This document shows, in pieces, positions 8,052 to 16,760 of a stretch of DNA of 64,000 nt (positions are counted from its first letter, which is position 1; each line of letters starts with the position of its first letter). The stretch is from an uncultured bacterium (GTDB lineage: Bacteria > Cyanobacteriota > Vampirovibrionia > Gastranaerophilales > Gastranaerophilaceae). The position numbers were made by a program, and so were the translations under genes. A model generated the notes under the pieces. The model had not been told where the DNA came from. It was given only the letters and a program-made list of their open reading frames with translations, and made no database searches. The stretch covers positions 1 through 64,000 of the forward strand of contig URXT01000006.1 of the NCBI GenBank assembly GCA_900551915.1, given 5' to 3'.

Positions 8052-8465
8052 TTACTGTTTTTCTGCTTCTTTCTTTACTTTAAATCTGTAATTAAACGGT
8101 TTTTTCTCAAAAATATTTGTGCAAATTGCAGCAAGTCTTTTACCGTCTTTTGATTTGAAGTTCAAAACATCCATGCCGTAGTTTGTGTAAAGGAAAAATT
8201 CGTATGTATCAATAGCACCAAGCTTAGAATTATTTTTGTCAGGCTTGTAACGTGTTTCCAGGTTGCATTGCATAACATCTTCGTACTTGAAGTCTTTTGA
8301 TAGCAAAACCTTTCCGGAAGAAGATTTGTGGCTGTATGAACAGCCTTCTTCTTTACTTTTGCAAGTTACTGTATAAGTTGTACTGTTTAAATTACTAATT
8401 ACAATTGCAGCTGCTGCAATTAAAAGAATTATTAATGATGTTATAATCAGAGGTCTTTTATTCAT
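8052..8465 (-). CDS. Membrane-anchored protein of unknown function
   Basis: 137 aa. One N-terminal membrane segment (LIITSLIILLIAAAAIVISNL) followed by a 105-residue extracytoplasmic domain rich in beta-prone and charged residues with four cysteines (CKSKEEGCSYSH; MQCNLE; AAICTN) that could form disulfides. Its start overlaps the stop of the solute-binding lipoprotein gene by one base (TAATG), so the two are translationally coupled. Perhaps an accessory factor for the lipoprotein; otherwise unknown. Confidence 0.7.
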   Translation of the reverse strand: MNKRPLIITSLIILLIAAAAIVISNLNSTTYTVTCKSKEEGCSYSHKSSSGKVLLSKDFKYEDVMQCNLETRYKPDKNNSKLGAIDTYEFFLYTNYGMDVLNFKSKDGKRLAAICTNIFEKKPFNYRFKVKKEAEKQ

Positions 8466-9247
8466 TATTTAATTCCCCATTTTTCCTGTAATTTAGATAA
8501 TTTGCCTGTACGGGCATATTCTTCAAGGAAGAAGTTTGTGTATTCACGAAGTCTTTCGGATTCTTTTCCTTTTCTAAAGGCTATAGCATAAGGTTCTTCA
8601 GAATATCTTCCGGGAAGAAGTTCTATTGACTTGTCTGTGTATGTATATCCTAAAAGTACTGAATCATCGCCGATTATAGCTGTTGCCTTGCCGGCTTTCA
8701 AGGCTCTGATAGCATCATCATAATCTTTGTAGCCGATTATAGGAGAATCAGGTATTGCATGGCGGACGTTCGCTTCGCTCGTTGCGCCGAAAACAATTAT
8801 TACTCTCTGTTTATTAAGTTCTTTCAAAGTTGTTGCAGGATTGCCTTTGTTCACCAAAACAGCTTGGCCGGCCTGGTAATAAGGGATTGAAAAATCCATC
8901 AGCTTTGCGCGGTTTTTTGTAATAGACATTGTTGCAATCAAACAGTCAACTTTTCCGGAATTCAGATATGCAATACGGTTTTGTGCTGTTACCGGTACAA
9001 ATTCAACAGCGTTTTCATACTTATTAAGAATTGATTTCGCAAGATGAGAACCTAAATCAACATCAAAACCGTAATTATAACCGTCTTTACCGATAAATCC
9101 GAAAGGTTTCGCATCTGCTCTGACTCCTACAATGAGCTTTCCGCGTTTTAAAACAGTTTCAAGATTGCTTTCCTGTTTATCTTTTCTTCCGCAGCCGCAA
9201 AGTATTAAACTGAACATTAAACATGTACAAATTATCTTTTTTAACAT
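8465..9247 (-). CDS. Amino-acid ABC transporter solute-binding lipoprotein
   Basis: 260 aa. Lipoprotein signal peptide with lipobox LCGC at residues about 16-19. The rest is a family-3 periplasmic binding fold: LKRGKLIVGVRADAKPFGF at the start of lobe 1, GFDVDLGSHLAK, then the C-lobe with YKDYDDAIRALKAGKATAIIGD. Family role: capture of polar amino acids for an ABC importer. No permease or ATPase gene is next to it, so it must pair with a transporter elsewhere or act as a sensor. Followed directly by the one-base-overlapping membrane protein gene. Confidence 0.85.
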   Translation of the reverse strand: MLKKIICTCLMFSLILCGCGRKDKQESNLETVLKRGKLIVGVRADAKPFGFIGKDGYNYGFDVDLGSHLAKSILNKYENAVEFVPVTAQNRIAYLNSGKVDCLIATMSITKNRAKLMDFSIPYYQAGQAVLVNKGNPATTLKELNKQRVIIVFGATSEANVRHAIPDSPIIGYKDYDDAIRALKAGKATAIIGDDSVLLGYTYTDKSIELLPGRYSEEPYAIAFRKGKESERLREYTNFFLEEYARTGKLSKLQEKWGIK

Positions 9248-9310
9248 AAGCTTTCCTTCTTATTGAAAATATAACGAACACTAATCAAAAAGTCAACATA
9301 ACGGAAGATG

Positions 9311-9338
9311 AAAAAAAGCTCCGTTTATACAACGGAGC
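9311..9338 (-). terminator. Terminator of the dnaG-rpoD operon
   Basis: GCTCCGTT/AACGGAGC eight-base-pair stem with a five-base loop; seven T residues follow on the minus strand. It lies about 30 bases after the rpoD stop. Confidence 0.9.
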
Positions 9339-9369
9339 GCTTTAATATGACTATAACTTGAATTTCAAA

Positions 9370-10470
9370 CTATGATTCAACGTATTCACGTAATCTTTTG
9401 CTTCTGTTCGGGTGGCGGAGCTTTCTCAAAGCCTTTGCTTCGATTTGTCTGATACGCTCACGCGTTACACCAAAAAGTTGTCCGACTTCTTCTAAAGTTC
9501 TCTGGCGGCCGTCGTCCATGCCGAAACGGAGCCTTAAGACATCGCGTTCGCGCGGGGAAAGCGTGCATAAAACTTCTGCAAGGTCTTCTCTCAAGAGTTC
9601 TGATGCTACTGTTTTAATCGGCGCATCTGCTTCTTTGTCTTCAATGAAATCACCAAGTCTGCTGTCTTCTTCTTTACCAATCGGAGTTTCAAGAGAAAGC
9701 GGTTCTTGAGCGATTTTGATTATTTCGCGAAGTTTCGGGATTGAAACATTCATTTCAAGAGCAAGTTCGTCTTCGGTCGGTTTTCTTGAAAGTTCCTGTG
9801 CAAGGCGGCGGGTTACTTTTTTAAGTTTGTTGATTGTTTCAACCATGTGGACAGGAATTCTGATTGTTCTTGCCTGGTCTGCAATTGCTCTTGTAATAGC
9901 CTGTCTAATCCACCAAGTTGCGTAAGTTGAGAATTTGAAGCCGCGTTCGTGGTCGAATTTTTCAGCGGCACGGATTAGCCCGAGGTTACCTTCCTGAATT
10001 AAATCTAAGAAAAGCATTCCGCGTCCGACGTATTTTTTTGCAATGGAAACAACCAAACGCAGGTTTGCCTGAACGAGTTTTCTTTTTGCGATTGCGCCGG
10101 GTGTTCCGCCTTCAAGAATTTTTCTTGCAAGTTCGATTTCTTCATTTGCAGATAAAAGTTTAATTCTTCCGATTTCTCTCAAATAAAGTCTCACAGGGTC
10201 ATCTACGGCAATTCCTTTTGGAACTTCAAAATCGTTTGGATTTTCTTCTTCCGATGAATTCATCATGTAGATGTCATCAAGGTTCATTTTTGTATCAATT
10301 TTAGCTGTTACGATATCTTCGATGTTATCGGTTGAAATATCCATGTTCATGTAATTTACATCATCATGTTCATGGTCAAGTGAAGAATCCTCGCCGATGT
10401 CAGGGATGTTAAGATTGTCGTCTTCCAATATGCTGACAATTGAGGAGCTGGGTTGTCTTTTTTTAGTCAT
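9370..10470 (-). CDS. rpoD: Primary sigma factor (RpoD/SigA)
   Basis: 366 aa. The acidic N-terminus (about 90 aa) replaces the large region 1.1. Region 1.2 is [16 protein letters not shown]; region 2 contains [20 protein letters not shown], which binds and melts the -10 element; region 3 follows; region 4.2 is [19 protein letters not shown], which reads the -35. Length and region 1.2/2 wording are like cyanobacterial group 1 sigma factors. It is the second gene of a macromolecular-synthesis-type operon and overlaps dnaG by eight bases, so initiation of replication and of transcription are co-expressed. Confidence 0.97.
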   Translation of the reverse strand: MTKKRQPSSSIVSILEDDNLNIPDIGEDSSLDHEHDDVNYMNMDISTDNIEDIVTAKIDTKMNLDDIYMMNSSEEENPNDFEVPKGIAVDDPVRLYLREIGRIKLLSANEEIELARKILEGGTPGAIAKRKLVQANLRLVVSIAKKYVGRGMLFLDLIQEGNLGLIRAAEKFDHERGFKFSTYATWWIRQAITRAIADQARTIRIPVHMVETINKLKKVTRRLAQELSRKPTEDELALEMNVSIPKLREIIKIAQEPLSLETPIGKEEDSRLGDFIEDKEADAPIKTVASELLREDLAEVLCTLSPRERDVLRLRFGMDDGRQRTLEEVGQLFGVTRERIRQIEAKALRKLRHPNRSKRLREYVES

Positions 10471-12370
10471 TATTTATTTTCTCCGAATTTAATCTTTTAT
10501 TTATCTTATCTCTTAGCTGCATTTGTATTTTTAAGGCTTCTGTTTCGTCATCAACAGCACTTTTATATAATTTCCGTAATTTTTCTTTTTCTTGTTCCCG
10601 CAGGCATTGATTAATTTTGTTTTTATTTTCATCAATTACCGTCCTAAAGTCCTCGGGGGATAAATTTTCGAAAGTTTCCGAAATACTTGTCAAATCCGCT
10701 AAAACTTGCTGTACGTCCGGGTTTTCGCAGTATTCCGTATATAGATTTTCAATCAATTCCTTTACATTATTTACGGTACATATTAATTTGTCAATTGTTG
10801 ATTTTACATTTATTAATGTTTCATCGGTAAATGCAGTATCGCCAATCATTTCACTAATTTGAGAGAATGAAAAGTGGCTGTCGGTTACAAAAAAAACACT
10901 CAATAAATTTTTTTGCGCTTTTTCAAAAACTGTTACATTTTTTGTTACAATTTTAGTAATTCTTTTCGGAGCCTCCTCGTTTGCAAGCTGAGGGGCTGTT
11001 TTAAAACGCTTTACCTCAAGCGCAAGTGCTTTTTCATCAATGCTCAAGGCAGTTGCAACCATCTTGATGTATTCGCTTCGAACAATGTCGTTGTTAATCT
11101 CCTGCAAAATCGGAATAAGTTCACGAACAAAACGTGTTTTTTCAAGCGGAGTTTTTATTTGACCTTTGTTTTTGAGAATGCTGTTGAGCTGGAAATCAAT
11201 TAACAACGGCGCATTGTTGATAATTTGTTTAAAGCTGTCTGCACCGACTGTTCTTATGAATTCATCCGGGTCTTTGCCTTCAGGCGGACAAATTACGCGG
11301 ATTTCGCAGGCGTATTTGTCATCTGAAGTTGAAATGTAGCTTTCATCAAACTGTTTTATGCTGCCAAGGCCTGCAAAAGCCTCTTTTATAATTTCAGCGC
11401 CTCTTCCGGTTGCTTTTTGTCCGGCGCTGTCCGTATCAAAAGACAAATAAATCCTTCTTGATTTTGTGTAGCGTGAAAGAAGCTTAACGTGGTCGGATGT
11501 CAAGGCTGTTCCGCATGCCGCAACAGCGTTTTCAATTCCGTGCGCCTGCGCTGAAATTACGTCAAAATACCCCTCCATAAGAATTACGCCGTCTTCCTGC
11601 TTGATTGCTTCGCGCGCCGTATAAAGCCCGTAAAGGATTTTACTTTTGTTGTAAATTAGTGAATCAGACGTATTCAAATATTTTGGCTGCTGGTCTTTTT
11701 CGATTGCCCGCGCGCCGAAAGCAACAAAATCCCCAGTTTCGTTTTGAATTGGAATAATTACGCGGCCGCGGAAACGGTCAATGAATTTTCCGGGGTCACG
11801 GCTTGGGATTATCAGTCCGGCTTTTTCAAGAACTTCATTTGAATAATCTTTTTTCAATATATCATACAAAGTTGTGTAATTGTTCGGGGCAATTCCAAGC
11901 GAATACTTTTTGATGATATCTTTTGTAATTCCGCGGGCTGAAAGATATTCGTTCGCCTCTTTAATCTCCGGCCTTTTATGATTAAGCAGCATGTCGCAGT
12001 AGAATTCAGCCGCCGTTTGACTTGCTTTCATCATTTGCCCTTTTAAATCTTTTGTATCTTTTCCTTCTTTGAATTTTTTTGGAACTTCAAGTCCCAATTG
12101 GGCAGCCAAATCCATTATCATTGGGAAAAATTCAAGATTTTTTGTTTTTTGGATAAAAGAAAGTGCATCCCCGCCTGCTCCACAGCTAAAGCATTTATAA
12201 ATTCCAAGCTGTGGATTTACTGAAAATGACGGTGTTTTTTCGTTATGGAACGGGCAAAGCCCCCAGTAATGGTTTCCCTGTTTTTTGAGAATTACCTGTT
12301 CTGAAACTACATCTACTATATCCAGCCGGTCTTTTATTTGTGCTATCAGTTCCTGAAATGTTTCTGCCAT
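10463..12370 (-). CDS. dnaG: DNA primase DnaG
   Basis: 635 aa. N-terminal CHC2 zinc ribbon ([13 protein letters not shown]...CFSC, residues about 40-65), then the catalytic core with TOPRIM domain: [10 protein letters not shown] carries the catalytic Glu, and [10 protein letters not shown] the DxD metal ligands. The C-terminal 170 residues are a helical domain that would bind DnaB, whose gene is at 37.9 kb. Makes RNA primers at the replication fork. First gene of the operon with rpoD; the usual rpsU is absent upstream. Confidence 0.97.
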   Translation of the reverse strand: MAETFQELIAQIKDRLDIVDVVSEQVILKKQGNHYWGLCPFHNEKTPSFSVNPQLGIYKCFSCGAGGDALSFIQKTKNLEFFPMIMDLAAQLGLEVPKKFKEGKDTKDLKGQMMKASQTAAEFYCDMLLNHKRPEIKEANEYLSARGITKDIIKKYSLGIAPNNYTTLYDILKKDYSNEVLEKAGLIIPSRDPGKFIDRFRGRVIIPIQNETGDFVAFGARAIEKDQQPKYLNTSDSLIYNKSKILYGLYTAREAIKQEDGVILMEGYFDVISAQAHGIENAVAACGTALTSDHVKLLSRYTKSRRIYLSFDTDSAGQKATGRGAEIIKEAFAGLGSIKQFDESYISTSDDKYACEIRVICPPEGKDPDEFIRTVGADSFKQIINNAPLLIDFQLNSILKNKGQIKTPLEKTRFVRELIPILQEINNDIVRSEYIKMVATALSIDEKALALEVKRFKTAPQLANEEAPKRITKIVTKNVTVFEKAQKNLLSVFFVTDSHFSFSQISEMIGDTAFTDETLINVKSTIDKLICTVNNVKELIENLYTEYCENPDVQQVLADLTSISETFENLSPEDFRTVIDENKNKINQCLREQEKEKLRKLYKSAVDDETEALKIQMQLRDKINKRLNSEKINND

Positions 12371-12387
12371 ATTTCACCAACAACTAC

Positions 12388-12416
12388 AGTGTAGCATTAA
12401 TAAAATTTTTGGTAAA
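12388..12416 (-). promoter_or_regulatory. Promoter of dnaG-rpoD
   Basis: Minus strand: TTTACC, 17-base spacer, TACACT. The ATG of dnaG lies 17 bases further on, after a GGTG ribosome site, so this mRNA has a short leader, unlike many others in the window. Confidence 0.45.
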
Positions 12417-12523
12417 GAATGGTTGAAGTTATGCTTTTTAGCGTTTTATTATTTTTAAAATTAAAAAAAATTGCCCGACCGGCTAATTGTTCAACGCCTG
12501 TTAGAGTATATCATATTGATATA

Positions 12524-13930
12524 ATGCAGAATTTAAAAAATAATATTGAGAACGAATATCTTCTTTTCGTTGACAGCTTGAAAGAACTGGCCTGCATTTC
12601 CGGTCTCTCGAAAAAGAAACTATGTATTGCAAAAACAGATTTTAAAGATTTACACATTGTCAAAAAGATAAACAAAAAATTTCCAAATCTCGAAATTTGG
12701 CTGACATCAACTGATATCTCACGGAAAAATATTATGCTCGCGAATTCCTATGGTATAAAAAACATTATTCCATATCCGGTTGATTTGAAAATTATTCAGA
12801 ACTATTTTAGAAAGCAAAACAAGATGCCATCAGCTACAGAAGAAATTCCTAATTATTCCTCATTAAAAGGAATGAGCGTTATGGTTGTGGACGACAACCA
12901 GATGAATGTTGATTTGCTTGTTGAAACTTTGTCAGCATTAAATTTGGAAATCACAACTTTCTTAAAGCCGATTGAGGCAAGCAAAGCTGCTGTAAAAGAA
13001 AAATTTGACCTGTTTCTATTGGATGTTATGATGCCGGAGATGTCAGGTTTTGAACTTGCTGGAATTATCAAGCGCTCTAAAATAAACGCCGATACTCCGA
13101 TAATGTTTATTTCTGCACTTTCTGATGCAGAAAACAAAATTATGGGATACAATATAGGTTCCTGCGCTTATATAGAAAAACCATTTGAAGTTCCGGTTGT
13201 AAGAAGCCAGATTTACAACATGCTGAAGACAAAATGTCTTCAAGATGCGCTAAAAGACAAAAAAGAGACTTTTCTTGCAATGGTCACTCATGATTTGAAA
13301 ACACCGATTTACGCGGAGATTTGCGCACTCGAACTTTTGAACAAAAACCGTGACAACATGGATTTGCTGCAGAAAGAAATCATAAGCGATATTTTAAGCG
13401 CTACAAAGTACATGAAAAATCTTGTTGAAAATATTTCACAAAAATACAAGGTCGAAAATGAAAATCTCGTACTTCAAAAGTCAAAATGTTCACTCAAAGA
13501 TATAGCAATAAAATGTATTGAAAATACTAAATATCTCTTTGAAGAAAAACGGATTAAATATATTCTCAACTGCTCAGCCCGCAATGCTTTAGCGATGATG
13601 GACGAGCTTGAAATCAAAAGAGTTATACATAATCTAATTATCAACACTATTGAACATGGAATTTCTAATTCAAAAGTAATTATGGACATCAAAGAAAGTT
13701 CAAGTTCTGTAATTTTTTCAATTACGAATTTCGGAGTCGGAATAGAGCTTAAAAATCCTGATGAAATATTTTCAAAATACGTCACTTACGCAAACAAGCA
13801 AAAAACAATAAATTCCGGACTCGGACTTTACATAGCCAAAAGGATTATTGACGAGCATGGCGGGCATATAAAAGCGGAAAGCGAACCCAAAAAATATGTA
13901 CGATTTACTTTCACAATTCCTATAAAATAG
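12524..13930 (+). CDS. Response regulator-histidine kinase hybrid
   Basis: About 468 aa from ATG 12524; an upstream in-frame ATG at 12419 would add a 35-residue tail that fits no domain. Residues 1-100 look like a degenerate receiver domain (ends GIKNIIPYPVDLKIIQNYF, lacking the acid pocket). Residues 116-235 are a true receiver: VVDDNQMN, phospho-acceptor in LLDVMMPE, and conserved Lys in YIEKPF. HisKA follows with phospho-His in THDLKTP (about 254), then HATPase_c with N-box HNLIINTIEHG and G-box NSGLGLYIAKR. No membrane segment, so a cytoplasmic kinase driven by a partner phosphorelay. No separate output gene nearby. Confidence 0.85.
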   Translation: MQNLKNNIENEYLLFVDSLKELACISGLSKKKLCIAKTDFKDLHIVKKINKKFPNLEIWLTSTDISRKNIMLANSYGIKNIIPYPVDLKIIQNYFRKQNKMPSATEEIPNYSSLKGMSVMVVDDNQMNVDLLVETLSALNLEITTFLKPIEASKAAVKEKFDLFLLDVMMPEMSGFELAGIIKRSKINADTPIMFISALSDAENKIMGYNIGSCAYIEKPFEVPVVRSQIYNMLKTKCLQDALKDKKETFLAMVTHDLKTPIYAEICALELLNKNRDNMDLLQKEIISDILSATKYMKNLVENISQKYKVENENLVLQKSKCSLKDIAIKCIENTKYLFEEKRIKYILNCSARNALAMMDELEIKRVIHNLIINTIEHGISNSKVIMDIKESSSSVIFSITNFGVGIELKNPDEIFSKYVTYANKQKTINSGLGLYIAKRIIDEHGGHIKAESEPKKYVRFTFTIPIK

Positions 13931-13961
13931 AAAGATGATTTTTCAAATATCTTTACAAATG

Positions 13962-13990
13962 TTGAAAAATATTTGAAATAAGAGTAATTT
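13962..13990 (+). promoter_or_regulatory. Promoter of the xerD-like gene
   Basis: TTGAAA, 17-base spacer, TAATTT, then six bases to ATG 13997. Leaderless geometry. Confidence 0.5.
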
Positions 13991-13996
13991 TAACTT

Positions 13997-14863
13997 ATGG
14001 ATTTGCAAATCTTATCACAATATCTTGATTTTCTGGAAATTGAACGGGGTCTTTCACAAAACACGATTGACGCCTACCGCCGCGACCTGACAGAGTTTCT
14101 GGAATTCTGCCTGTCCAAAAACGTAGAGGAAATAAATAAAATCGAAAGAACTCACATAAACGGCTATATTTTAAAACTCCATGAAAACAAACTTAACCCC
14201 ACAAGCGTAATGCGCAAAACTGCATCTTTGAGAGGATTTTTCAAATGGCTTTGCGCAAACGAAATCTGCGAAAAAAATCCCGCCCTGACGCTTGAGCCGC
14301 CAAAAGTTCCGCAAAAACTTCCAAAAGTAATCACCGCCGAAGAAATAAATATTATTCTTTCGGAGAACTTAAACAAACGCGAAAAAGTAATTCTTGAACT
14401 TCTTTACGGCTGCGGCCTCCGCGTTTCAGAGCTTGTGAATTTGAAAATTCATGATATTGATATCTCCGCAAAATATCTTCAATGCACCGGCAAAGGTTCA
14501 AAAGAACGGATTGTTCCTATCGGTTCAAAAGCTTTGCATGCAATAAAAATGTACATAAAAGAACGCGATTTTATTTTGCAGAAAACAAGAAAAACCTCAA
14601 AAAACCTTCTTTTGACAGAAGAAGGCAAGAACATAACCAGACAGGAAGTTTATAACTTTATCCACAAACTCGGCGAGAAAATTCACAAATCAATTTCCCC
14701 GCACACGCTAAGACACACATTTGCAACGCATTTACTTGAAAACGGCGCGGACTTGAGGGTTGTTCAGGAGCTTCTCGGACACAGCGACGTTTCGACCACC
14801 CAGCTTTACACGCACATAAGCAAAAAACGTCTCAAGGAGGTTTACTTTGCAATCAACGGTTGA
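13997..14863 (+). CDS. xerD: XerC/XerD-type tyrosine recombinase
   Basis: 288 aa, the usual Xer length. Residues 1-95 are the core-binding domain (LEIERGLSQNTIDAYRRDL). The catalytic domain has all expected residues: Arg in GCGLRVSEL, Lys in GKGSKERIVPI, HTLRHT (His and Arg II), LLGHSDVSTT (His) and Tyr in LYTH. Family role: resolution of chromosome dimers at dif. No dif-like site is recognised here, and its core-gene surroundings argue against it being an element integrase. bioD follows 19 bases later but has its own promoter-like sequence. Confidence 0.9.
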   Translation: MDLQILSQYLDFLEIERGLSQNTIDAYRRDLTEFLEFCLSKNVEEINKIERTHINGYILKLHENKLNPTSVMRKTASLRGFFKWLCANEICEKNPALTLEPPKVPQKLPKVITAEEINIILSENLNKREKVILELLYGCGLRVSELVNLKIHDIDISAKYLQCTGKGSKERIVPIGSKALHAIKMYIKERDFILQKTRKTSKNLLLTEEGKNITRQEVYNFIHKLGEKIHKSISPHTLRHTFATHLLENGADLRVVQELLGHSDVSTTQLYTHISKKRLKEVYFAING

Positions 14864-14875
14864 GCGTGCTAGGAT
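14847..14875 (+). promoter_or_regulatory. Promoter of the bioD-like gene, inside the end of xerD
   Basis: TTGCAA, 17-base spacer, TAGGAT, then seven bases to ATG 14883. The -35 overlaps the last codons of the recombinase gene. Confidence 0.4.
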
Positions 14876-14882
14876 TTAAGCT

Positions 14883-15602
14883 ATGTTAGATGTTTTTATT
14901 ACAGGTTCACAAAACGATACCGGAAAAACCATAGTTACAGCAGGTCTAGCTGCGACTATGCAGAGCCTTGGCTACAGCACCGGAGTTTACGCACCTGTAC
15001 AAAAGGGCGGGCTTGCAAAAGACGGACACATTGAAGCACCTGATTTGGCTTATATAAAACGCGCCGATAAAAATGTCAAAACTTTTTACAGCTATATGTT
15101 TGCAAGCAACGAGCTTCCGTTAATTGCCGCAGAAAAAAGAAATGTTTCAATCAATCCTGAATTAATTATGGAGAATTACCTTGGCGTCAAAGAGAAATTC
15201 GACTGCTTTCTTGTAAACGGCACAAACGGAATAGCAACACCGATTGCTCCGAATTTTCTTGAAATTGATTTAATAAAACTGCTTAATCTTCCTGTTTTGT
15301 TTGTAATATCACCTTACACATCCACAATCAACGATATATTAATAATGATAAACCACGCAGTTGTGAAAAACGTGAAATTAAGCGGTGTAATAGTAACGAA
15401 TTGTCCATATAAAACAGACGATGAAAATATCAAAAATCTTCCGAAACTCATTGACAAATATACTGACACCCGCGTAGTCGGCGTTTTTCCGCAAATCGAA
15501 AATATATATGCACTCAAACCCGAAGATTTAATTTCATACGTTCTTACCGGCGTAAACCTTGAGAACGTATTTAAGTTAAAGATTGCAAAACTGGCGTGTT
15601 GA
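14883..15602 (+). CDS. bioD: Dethiobiotin synthetase-like protein
   Basis: 239 aa. The N-terminus FITGSQNDTGKT is the BioD P-loop variant (GTDTxVGKT in classic enzymes), followed by TAGLAATMQSLGYSTGVYAPVQKG, the usual substrate-contact strand. VNGTNGIATPI replaces the common EGAGG motif and TNCPYKTD is the nucleotide-base region. BioD makes dethiobiotin from diaminopelargonate, CO2 and ATP in the cytoplasm. The other biotin genes are not in this window, and the altered glycine motif leaves room for another ligase activity, so specificity is moderately certain. Confidence 0.7.
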   Translation: MLDVFITGSQNDTGKTIVTAGLAATMQSLGYSTGVYAPVQKGGLAKDGHIEAPDLAYIKRADKNVKTFYSYMFASNELPLIAAEKRNVSINPELIMENYLGVKEKFDCFLVNGTNGIATPIAPNFLEIDLIKLLNLPVLFVISPYTSTINDILIMINHAVVKNVKLSGVIVTNCPYKTDDENIKNLPKLIDKYTDTRVVGVFPQIENIYALKPEDLISYVLTGVNLENVFKLKIAKLAC

Positions 15603-15640
15603 GCGGTGAAAAAGTGAGCGGTTTGTAAGGTTGGGGCTGG

Positions 15641-15810
15641 GTGAAAAGTTTAATTAGTGAAAAGTGAAAAGTCCGTTACGGTTTTTGATAATGCGTTAAG
15701 GTGCCAAGGTATTAAGTTATTTAAAATGGAAATTAGTAAAATTCCAAGATTATAACATTAACGAAAAAGACTTTTCACCTTTCACTTCTCACTCAAGTAC
15801 AACTTTTCAC
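15641..15810. repeat. MITE-like inverted-repeat element, copy 1
   Basis: Outer 10-base arms GTGAAAAGTT (15641-15650) and AACTTTTCAC (15801-15810). Inside are a second GTGAAAAGTGAAAAG start at 15657 and a matching TTTTCACCTTTCAC end. The interior has no ORF. Copy 2 (16613-16757) matches it in the opposite orientation, including a shared 16-base block TAAGTTATTTAAAATG. Lies between the bioD-like gene and the end of the hydrogenase-related operon. Confidence 0.75.
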
Positions 15811-15832
15811 TCTTCATTAATCCTCCCTCCTC

Positions 15833-16573
15833 TCAACGCAAAAAGTCCAGCACCGCATTAATAAATGTAAGCGGATGTACAGGACAGCCCGGAATATACA
15901 AATCAATCGGATATTTTTCAAGAAATTCGCGGTTTAATTTTGTTGAATTCTGAAAAACTCCGGCGCTTATTGCGCAAGCCCCACAAAGAATAACTACTTT
16001 CGGGTCAGGCGTTGATTCGTAACAGTCTTCCAGCGCGTAAGCCATGTTTTCGGAAATCGGCCCTGTAATTACAATCCCGTCAGCGTGGCGCGGTGAGGCA
16101 ACAAAGTCAATCCCAAAACGCCCCATATCAAAGTTGCAGTTTGAACAAGCGTTCAACTCCATTTCGCAGCCATTGCAGCCGGCAGCAGAAACTTGTCTAA
16201 GTTTCAAGGATTTGCCGAAAATTTTATGAATTTCTTTTCTGACTTCGAAAGCCGTTTTATGAAATTCTTCAAACGTCATTTCAGGAGTTACGATTAATTT
16301 TTCTCTGTTTGTTGAAGCGAGTTTGTAATTGTTTGTAAATTCAACGGCTTTGCAAGCGTTTGAGCAGGCGCCGCAGAAAGTGCATTTACCCATATCGATT
16401 GAAAGGTTATCGCAATCAAGTGCGCCGGTCGGACAAACTCCGCGGCAGGCTGAAATGTCTTCACTGCGGTTGAGTTTCGGAAAGCCTCTGAACTGGCTTC
16501 GCATTGGTGCATTTTCAATATCTTTTATAAATTGTTCGCCCTGATATATTCTGAGTTTTAAAGTTTCTAGCAT
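15833..16573 (-). CDS. Hydrogenase-related small subunit with N-terminal ferredoxin domain
   Basis: 246 aa. N-terminal ferredoxin-like region (CRGVCPTGALDC, then the full CTFCGACSNACK motif, residues about 38-75) fused to a NuoB/HyfI-like domain. The proximal-cluster ligands are in GCNGCEME, LCGACA and PGCP. So HyfH- and HyfI-type functions share one chain. Role: electron transfer between a soluble donor and the large subunit. Last gene of the six-gene operon, but cut off from it by 187 bases that hold MITE copy 2, and followed by copy 1. Confidence 0.85.
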   Translation of the reverse strand: MLETLKLRIYQGEQFIKDIENAPMRSQFRGFPKLNRSEDISACRGVCPTGALDCDNLSIDMGKCTFCGACSNACKAVEFTNNYKLASTNREKLIVTPEMTFEEFHKTAFEVRKEIHKIFGKSLKLRQVSAAGCNGCEMELNACSNCNFDMGRFGIDFVASPRHADGIVITGPISENMAYALEDCYESTPDPKVVILCGACAISAGVFQNSTKLNREFLEKYPIDLYIPGCPVHPLTFINAVLDFLR

Positions 16574-16612
16574 GATGTTTCCTTTTTTAAATTTTAGTAC
16601 GGGTTTTGTGAG

Positions 16613-16757
16613 GTGAAAAGTGAAAAGTGAAAGGTGAAAAGTCCTTTTCGTTAATAATTATAATCTTAAAATTTTATTAATATTCATTTTAAATAACTTA
16701 TTACCCTAGCGTTTTAACACCTTCCCAAACCGTAACGGTCTTTTCACTTTTCACTTT
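16613..16757. repeat. MITE-like inverted-repeat element, copy 2
   Basis: Starts with GTGAAAAGTGAAAAGTGAAA and ends GGTCTTTTCACTTTTCAC. Its reverse complement follows copy 1 along the whole length (CCGTTACGGTTT, TAAGTTATTTAAAATG, ACGAAAA, GACTTTTCAC). It ends three bases before the stop of the large-subunit gene. Copies 1 and 2 flank the small-subunit gene as inverted repeats. Confidence 0.75.
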
Positions 16758-16760
16758 AAT

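Noticed and set aside
13997..14863. XerD-like recombinase as the island integrase
   Set aside because: It is 27 kb from the island among core genes and has Xer length; the recombinase at 56344-57470 next to attR is the better candidate.
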